DNA from: Dehalococcoidia bacterium
GTDB taxonomy: Bacteria > Chloroflexota > Dehalococcoidia > DSTF01 > JACRBR01
Assembly (NCBI GenBank): GCA_040902535.1
Contig: JBBDXD010000014.1
Coordinates: forward strand, 42,111-106,110
Direction: 5' to 3'
Length of the DNA: 64,000 nt
The notes under the pieces were generated by a model. That model saw only the letters and a program-made list of their open reading frames with translations. It searched no databases and was not told the origin of the DNA. Each line of letters begins with the position of its first letter. The first letter of the stretch is position 1. A program made the position numbers and the translations under genes. Below are positions 59,493-64,000 of the stretch, piece by piece.

Positions 59493-60209
59493 ATGACCAT
59501 GCCGGAGACGGACAATAAGGTCGCGCTCATCGTCGCCGCGCACCCGGATGATGCCGACTTCGGCGCGGCCGGCACTGCGTATCTGTGGTCGAAGGAAGGC
59601 TGGACGTTCTACTACCTCGTCTGCACGGACGGCAGCAAAGGTACCGATGACCCGAATATGGACCCCGCCGCACTCATCAAGATTCGGCGTGAGGAGCAGC
59701 GCGAGGCCGCCCGGCGCGCAGGCGTGACCGACGTCTTCTTCCTCGACAACGTCGACGGGGAGCTGACGTACACCCGCGGCCTGCTCGGCGACATCGTGCG
59801 GTACATCCGGATGCTGAAGCCGTACGCCGTGTTCACGCACGAGCCGGAGGCGTTCATCGTGCGAAACAGCTTCGTGAATCACGCGGACCATCGATGCACC
59901 GGTCAGGCGACGATCGACGCTATCTATCCGTCAGCGCGAGACCGGCTGAACTTCCCCGAGCAGATCGCCGAAGGACTCGAGCCGCACAAGGTGAAAGAGA
60001 TCTACATTTGGGGTTCCGAGCAGGCTAACTTCGATTCCGACATCAGCGATGCCGTCGAACAAAAGATCTTCGCGCTGAACGCACACGTCAGCCAGGGATT
60101 GAGCAGCGAAGATCCGAACAGCGACTTCCTGAAGTTCGTGCGTGAACGCTGGCGTGGCGAGGACGGCCGCTACACGGAGCGGTTCCGCCGCGTGGTGCTT
60201 TTCCGCTGA
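59493..60209 (+). CDS. PIG-L family deacetylase
   Basis: 238 aa LmbE/PIG-L. The metal motif AAHPDDADFG (His17, Asp19, Asp20) and the late HADH segment with His ligands are present. It deacetylates an N-acetylglucosamine-type sugar conjugate (GlcNAc-Ins, GlcNAc-malate or bacillithiol precursors). AAGGAG at 59481-59486 supports ATG 59493. The DinB proteins in the window could be partners, as bacillithiol and mycothiol transferases are (inference). Confidence 0.88.
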   Translation: MTMPETDNKVALIVAAHPDDADFGAAGTAYLWSKEGWTFYYLVCTDGSKGTDDPNMDPAALIKIRREEQREAARRAGVTDVFFLDNVDGELTYTRGLLGDIVRYIRMLKPYAVFTHEPEAFIVRNSFVNHADHRCTGQATIDAIYPSARDRLNFPEQIAEGLEPHKVKEIYIWGSEQANFDSDISDAVEQKIFALNAHVSQGLSSEDPNSDFLKFVRERWRGEDGRYTERFRRVVLFR

Positions 60210-60287
60210 TCTCCTGATCTCCCCTTCACCTGATCATCGCCGCGTGCTACTATCGCGCGCGGCGGGGCGCTGGAACAGGGGCTGCGG

Positions 60288-60869
60288 GTGAAGTGGATCG
60301 GGACGATCCTCGCCTTCGTGTTTGCGCTCTCGTGGGCGTTCTCTCCTCACATGGCATCCGCACAGGAAGAGCGGGATCCGCTCATCTCCCCGCAGGTGGG
60401 TGAGCGCGGCTCGCGCTTTCAGATCGTCGGGCAGTTCGGCTGGACGCCGGGGGAGCAGGTGGCGCTCAGCATCGGCTTCGTGCAGGCGCAGCCGTTCGCG
60501 TTCGACGGCCCCTTCGCCTTCGAACAGGAAGTCACCGTGCTGCGAGACGGCACGTGGAGCTTCCCCGTCGTGCTTAACGATGCGCTCGGGCTGCCGCTGG
60601 CGGGCGACCCCGGCTACGTGGTCGTGCGGGCACAGAGCCCTTCGAAGACCGCCACCAACGCCTTCGTCTACACGGTCGATGGACGGACGCCCGTAGGCGC
60701 CGAGCAGATCGCGGATCTCGGCTTCGGGCCGGGCTTCGCGAACGTCGCGCTGCCGCTGGGCATCGCTCTGTTCGCGCTGGGCATCGGATCCCTGCTTATC
60801 GTGAGCGGCGAGTTGCGGCGACGGGATGCGACGCTTCTCGGCGCTGGGCGATACACGGGGCCGAGCTAA
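60288..60869 (+). CDS. Secreted or membrane protein, unknown function
   Basis: 193 aa. An N-terminal signal peptide (AFVFALSWAFSPHMASAQ) is followed by an outward beta domain (FQIVGQFGWTPGEQVALSIG) and a C-terminal membrane helix (VALPLGIALFALGIGSLLIV) that anchors it, with a short basic end. The start GTG 60288 is chosen as the frame's first codon in a short leader. No family seen. Confidence 0.65.
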   Translation: MKWIGTILAFVFALSWAFSPHMASAQEERDPLISPQVGERGSRFQIVGQFGWTPGEQVALSIGFVQAQPFAFDGPFAFEQEVTVLRDGTWSFPVVLNDALGLPLAGDPGYVVVRAQSPSKTATNAFVYTVDGRTPVGAEQIADLGFGPGFANVALPLGIALFALGIGSLLIVSGELRRRDATLLGAGRYTGPS

Positions 60870-60943
60870 AGCGCGGCAGACAACCACCACACCTGCGTCT
60901 GCGTCGCGGGCTGAATGCCCGCGCCAACGAGCGGCACACGCAC

Positions 60944-62908
60944 TCAGGCCGGCAGGCCGAGGCTCCGCAGGAACGCGTCCGTGTTGGGCTCCCGCCCGAG
61001 GAAGTCGCGCACGAGCACATCGCCGTCCACCGTGCCGCCGCGTTCGAGGATCGTACGCCGGTACTCACGGCCCGTCTCACCATCGAAGACGCCGGCATGC
61101 TCGAAGCGCGTGAACATGTCGTCGCCGAAGACGCGCGACCAGAGATACCCGTAGTAGCCCGCGTCGTAGCCGAACAGGTGGCCGAAGCCCGACTGGAAGT
61201 GCGTGCCCTCCGGATACGGGAAAGCCGTCGTCGGGTACAGCTCGCGCACGGCTTTGGTGGTGTCGCCGTCGAAGCCGGGGGAGTGGAACTTGAAGTCGAG
61301 CCGCGCGAAGAACATCTGACGCAGTTCGCGGAGGCCCGAGCTGACGTTCTTGGCGCGGATCATGGCGTCGAGGAGGTCCGCAGGCAGCGGATCGCCAGAC
61401 TGGTGGTGCGCGGCGAAGCGATTCAGCACGTCGCGGTCCCAGACCCAGTGCTCGAGCATTTGCGACGGCGCCTCGACGAAGTCGCGCTCGGTCGATGATC
61501 CGCTGAACTCCAGGAAGTCCGCCCGCGTGAGCGTCTGGTGCAGGATGTGGCCGAACTCGTGCCAGAACGTCACGACTTCCGTGTGCCGCAGCAGCGAAGG
61601 GCTTTCCGCCGATGGCTTGGTGAAGTTCGCGACGATGGCGCTGATCGGCTTCTGGTAGGAGCCATCGTCGAGGCGGCGGCCGCTGCGCAGCGTGAAGGCG
61701 GCGGCATGATTGAACTTGTTCGGGCGCGGGTACAGGTCCATGTAGAAGCGCGCGATCGGTTCGCCGCCGGCCTGCGCGTCGAAGATGTCGTATGCCTGCA
61801 CGTCTTCGTGCCAGATCGGCGCCTCTGGCGCAGCCTCGTACCGGATGCCGAGCAGTTCCTGCGTGACGAGAAAGAGGCCACGGACGGCGGCATCGAGCGG
61901 GAAGTAGTTCGCCACTTCAAAGTCGTCGACGGCGTACTCGGTCTTGAGCAGCCGGTTCGTGTAGAACCACCAGTCCCACGCATCGACGGTGGCATTGCCG
62001 GCGTGCGCTTGCTTTACGCGCGAGAGGGTCTCGATGTCGGCGGCAGCTTTCGGGCGAAGCTGCTGTTCGAGGTCGCGCAGAAACGTGTCGACGCTGTCAC
62101 GCGTCTTCGCCATGCGCTTCTCGACGACGTACGCAGCCCACGAGTCGTAGCCAAGCAGTGTCGCGATCTCGTTCCGGGTGGCGATCGCTTCTTCCAGCAC
62201 CTTGACATTAGGCTCGCCGCCCTTGTTCTGGTTCTTGAGGAACATCGTCCGTCGCAGGTCGCCTGATTCCGCGTTGTCCATGAACGGCATGATCTCGGGG
62301 TAGTCGAGCGTGACGCGGTACTTCGTCTCCCCGTCCTCCTCGACCGTCGTGAGCCCGTCGATCCAGCGGTCGGGCATGCCGGCAAGCTGATCGCGAGCCA
62401 CCGTGATGCCGTCTTCCCAGGTGTCGATCGCCTTACGAAAGTCGGTACCAAGCTCGACGAGGCGCGAGTTGAGGTCCTGTATCCGCTTGCGCCTGTCCTT
62501 CGGCAGGTCGAAGCCGGCGCGCCGGTAGTCACGCAGCGTATGTTCCAACAGGCGCTTCCGCTCACCCTGCAACGACGCCGCTTCCGGCGACTCGGAGTAC
62601 TCCTTGATTGCCTGGTACAGGTCCTCGCGGTAGGTGAGGTCCACGGCGTACTTGCTGATCTTCTCGTCCCACTCGCGGGCGGTCTCGCGCAGGTTGTCAT
62701 CGAGCGCGACGTAGGCCATGAAGGCGTAGGCGCCCGACGCCTGGCCGACGTAGTCCGCGGCGGTCTCGAGCGCGGCGAAGGTGTTAGCGAAGGTGCGCTC
62801 GCCGGCCGGCACCGCCACGATTCTCGTGATGGCGGCGTCGCAGTCGCGCATGGCCTGCTCGCAGCCTGCGGCGACCTTCTCCGGCGTCAGGTTCCCGTAT
62901 TCGATCAT
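60944..62908 (-). CDS. M3-family oligoendopeptidase
   Basis: 654 aa zinc metallopeptidase. The motif HEFGH lies near residue 450 (TFWHEFGHILHQ), with the third ligand Glu in the following helix, and the layout is thimet oligopeptidase/Dcp-like (about 650-680 aa). No signal, so cytoplasmic. It degrades peptides released by proteases such as ClpCP. CAAGGAG is before ATG 62908. Confidence 0.93.
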   Translation of the reverse strand: MIEYGNLTPEKVAAGCEQAMRDCDAAITRIVAVPAGERTFANTFAALETAADYVGQASGAYAFMAYVALDDNLRETAREWDEKISKYAVDLTYREDLYQAIKEYSESPEAASLQGERKRLLEHTLRDYRRAGFDLPKDRRKRIQDLNSRLVELGTDFRKAIDTWEDGITVARDQLAGMPDRWIDGLTTVEEDGETKYRVTLDYPEIMPFMDNAESGDLRRTMFLKNQNKGGEPNVKVLEEAIATRNEIATLLGYDSWAAYVVEKRMAKTRDSVDTFLRDLEQQLRPKAAADIETLSRVKQAHAGNATVDAWDWWFYTNRLLKTEYAVDDFEVANYFPLDAAVRGLFLVTQELLGIRYEAAPEAPIWHEDVQAYDIFDAQAGGEPIARFYMDLYPRPNKFNHAAAFTLRSGRRLDDGSYQKPISAIVANFTKPSAESPSLLRHTEVVTFWHEFGHILHQTLTRADFLEFSGSSTERDFVEAPSQMLEHWVWDRDVLNRFAAHHQSGDPLPADLLDAMIRAKNVSSGLRELRQMFFARLDFKFHSPGFDGDTTKAVRELYPTTAFPYPEGTHFQSGFGHLFGYDAGYYGYLWSRVFGDDMFTRFEHAGVFDGETGREYRRTILERGGTVDGDVLVRDFLGREPNTDAFLRSLGLPA

Positions 62909-63248
62909 CTCGCGCTCCTTGGTCTGCCGCAGTGCCGGGACAGGCTATCGCGGGTTGAAGCGCCGCACCAACGAGGGCGCCGTTTCCCGTGCCAACTTGA
63001 TTGTCTGAATTTTCCGGGAGCGATCCGCGGGCTCTCAGATACGAATCTTGATTGTCCGGTTTGATTGAGTGCGGCTCAGGGTTCTGCCGAAACGCCGAGC
63101 CGCGATCGCAGCGAACGGCGAGCCATGCGTTGGCTCGCAGTCACCCGGCGCGATCCTAGCAGCAAGGGGCGGTGAACGCCGAGTATCAGACGGCACAGTG
63201 CCGCCGCGGCCGTATTCCGGCCAGATCCGCAGGTGTTATCCTCGAACC
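62909..63248. other. Intergenic region with short direct repeats
   Basis: 340 nt between the divergent M3 peptidase and the nitrilase-family gene. Two near-copies of CTTGATTGTC (62996-63005 and 63047-63056) and another TTGATTG at 63061. No gene, tRNA or clear -35 is seen. The right side carries the TATCCT box of the next gene. Confidence 0.4.
63237..63242 (+). promoter_or_regulatory. -10 box TATCCT for the leaderless nitrilase-family gene
   Basis: TATCCT ends 6 nt before ATG 63249; no ribosome site is present. Confidence 0.4.
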
Positions 63249-64000
63249 ATGGCACGCTCAGCCCGGATCGCACTGCTGCAGCTTCCGGCGTTCTCCATCG
63301 AGGACGCGGCGTCTTCGCTGGAGCACACGCTGCGCCGGATCGACGACGCCGCGCGCGAGAAGCCTGACCTGATTGCGCTGCCGGAGGTCACGTACCCGGC
63401 GTACTTCATCGGCGAAGGTGCGGCGCCGGGCGTGATCTCCCCTGGGGACGCGATGGCGCAGTTCGCCGCGAAGGCGCGCCAGCACGGGGTATACATCGCG
63501 GCGGGCATGGCGCTCGACGCCGACGGGGGCGGGCTCGCAAACGGCGCTGCGCTGTTCGGCCGCGACGGCACGCTGGCGGGCAGATACGACAAGTCGTTCC
63601 TCTGGCACTTCGATACGCGCTGGTTCGCCGGCGGCGCGGCGTATCCGGTGTTCGAGACGGACTTCGGGCGCGTGGGGATGCTGGTGTGCGCCGACGGTCG
63701 GCTGCCGGAGATCGCGCGATCCCTGGCGCTCAACGGCGCGCAGATCATCCTCGATTTGACGGCATGGGTGAGCAGCGGCCGCAGCGTCGACGAGTTGACG
63801 ACGGTGCAGCGCGAATACATGATGCCCGTCCGGGCCGTGGAAAACGGCGTCTGGGTCGCGGCCGCGAGCAAGTTCGGCATCGAAGCGGAGAGCATCGTCT
63901 ACTGCGGGCGTTCGTGCTTTATTGATCCGCGCGGGCGCATCGTCGCCGAACTGGGGTCGCACGAGGATGCAGCGCTCTGCTACGACGTCCCGCTGCACGA
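63249..64000 (+). CDS. Carbon-nitrogen hydrolase (nitrilase family), partial at window end
   Basis: At least 250 aa; the frame is still open at 64000. The catalytic triad of the nitrilase superfamily is Glu46 (LPEV), Lys115 (YDKSFL) and Cys147 (LVCADGR). It hydrolyses a C-N bond in an amide, N-carbamoyl or nitrile. Starting ATG 63249 without a ribosome site fits the leaderless pattern. The C-terminal end is beyond the window. Confidence 0.9.
   Translation, partial: MARSARIALLQLPAFSIEDAASSLEHTLRRIDDAAREKPDLIALPEVTYPAYFIGEGAAPGVISPGDAMAQFAAKARQHGVYIAAGMALDADGGGLANGAALFGRDGTLAGRYDKSFLWHFDTRWFAGGAAYPVFETDFGRVGMLVCADGRLPEIARSLALNGAQIILDLTAWVSSGRSVDELTTVQREYMMPVRAVENGVWVAAASKFGIEAESIVYCGRSCFIDPRGRIVAELGSHEDAALCYDVPLH

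Noticed and set aside
1-64000. Contig from an archaeon
   Set aside because: ClpC, HemW, bacterial S1, bacterial lipoproteins, peptidoglycan amidase and sigma70-type promoters outweigh the archaellum genes.
1-64000. CRISPR array, phage or insertion sequence
   Set aside because: No regular spaced repeats, no transposase or integrase, no att-like repeats were seen; the small HTH protein at 17381 has no integrase beside it.

Overview
The window is GC-rich bacterial chromosome, most likely from the phylum Chloroflexota (Dehalococcoidia or a relative; this is an inference). It encodes bacterial S1, ClpC, PcrA/UvrD and HemW, a COX24-type ribosomal microprotein, an F420/flavin LLM oxidoreductase and many DinB proteins. 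It also carries an archaeal-type motility (archaellum) operon, and archaella have been reported in Chloroflexota. Nothing points to an archaeal genome: Shine-Dalgarno sites, sigma70-like promoters, a peptidoglycan amidase and bacterial lipoproteins are all present.

Region 1 (1-6.6 kb) is the archaellum operon. It holds two tandem archaellins, each with a class III signal peptide, then a coiled-coil protein with an ArlD/E-like C-terminal domain, ArlG, ArlF, the polytopic platform ArlJ, a small acidic protein of unknown function, and a membrane-anchored N-acetylmuramoyl-L-alanine amidase. The motor ATPase ArlI and its partner ArlH are not here. A strong hairpin after the first archaellin and weaker hairpins after the second could set filament subunits above machinery. 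The amidase beside a filament machine suggests local opening of the cell wall.

Region 2 (6.6-28 kb) is mostly housekeeping. It has a sugar kinase/SIS pair, MidA and peroxiredoxin, two DinB proteins, GNAT, PhzF, HemW, UbiA, and a PyrE-like phosphoribosyltransferase behind a promoter, a Trp-rich leader peptide and a terminator (an apparent attenuator). Then come a COX24 microprotein, ribosomal protein S1, ClpC, a frameshifted secreted protein, threonine aldolase and an iron alcohol dehydrogenase.

Region 3 (28-49 kb) starts with tRNA-Gln and an aldose epimerase, followed by EVE, PRC-barrel and DHPS-like proteins. A minus-strand catabolic block follows (acyl-CoA dehydrogenase, two hydrolases, a TetR/haloalkane dehalogenase pair with a perfect operator palindrome), then a tightly overlapping four-gene minus-strand set, DUF362, and a phosphofructokinase with pyrophosphate-type residues.

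Region 4 (49-64 kb) has Ogt, a multiply frameshifted TAP-type hydrolase, a zinc-ribbon membrane protein, PcrA/UvrD helicase, two kinases, CinA, a cupin, a frameshifted ankyrin protein, Nudix, PIG-L, an M3 peptidase and a nitrilase-family gene that runs off the end. Many genes without a Shine-Dalgarno carry a TAnnnT box 5-9 nt before the start codon, which suggests common leaderless transcription.
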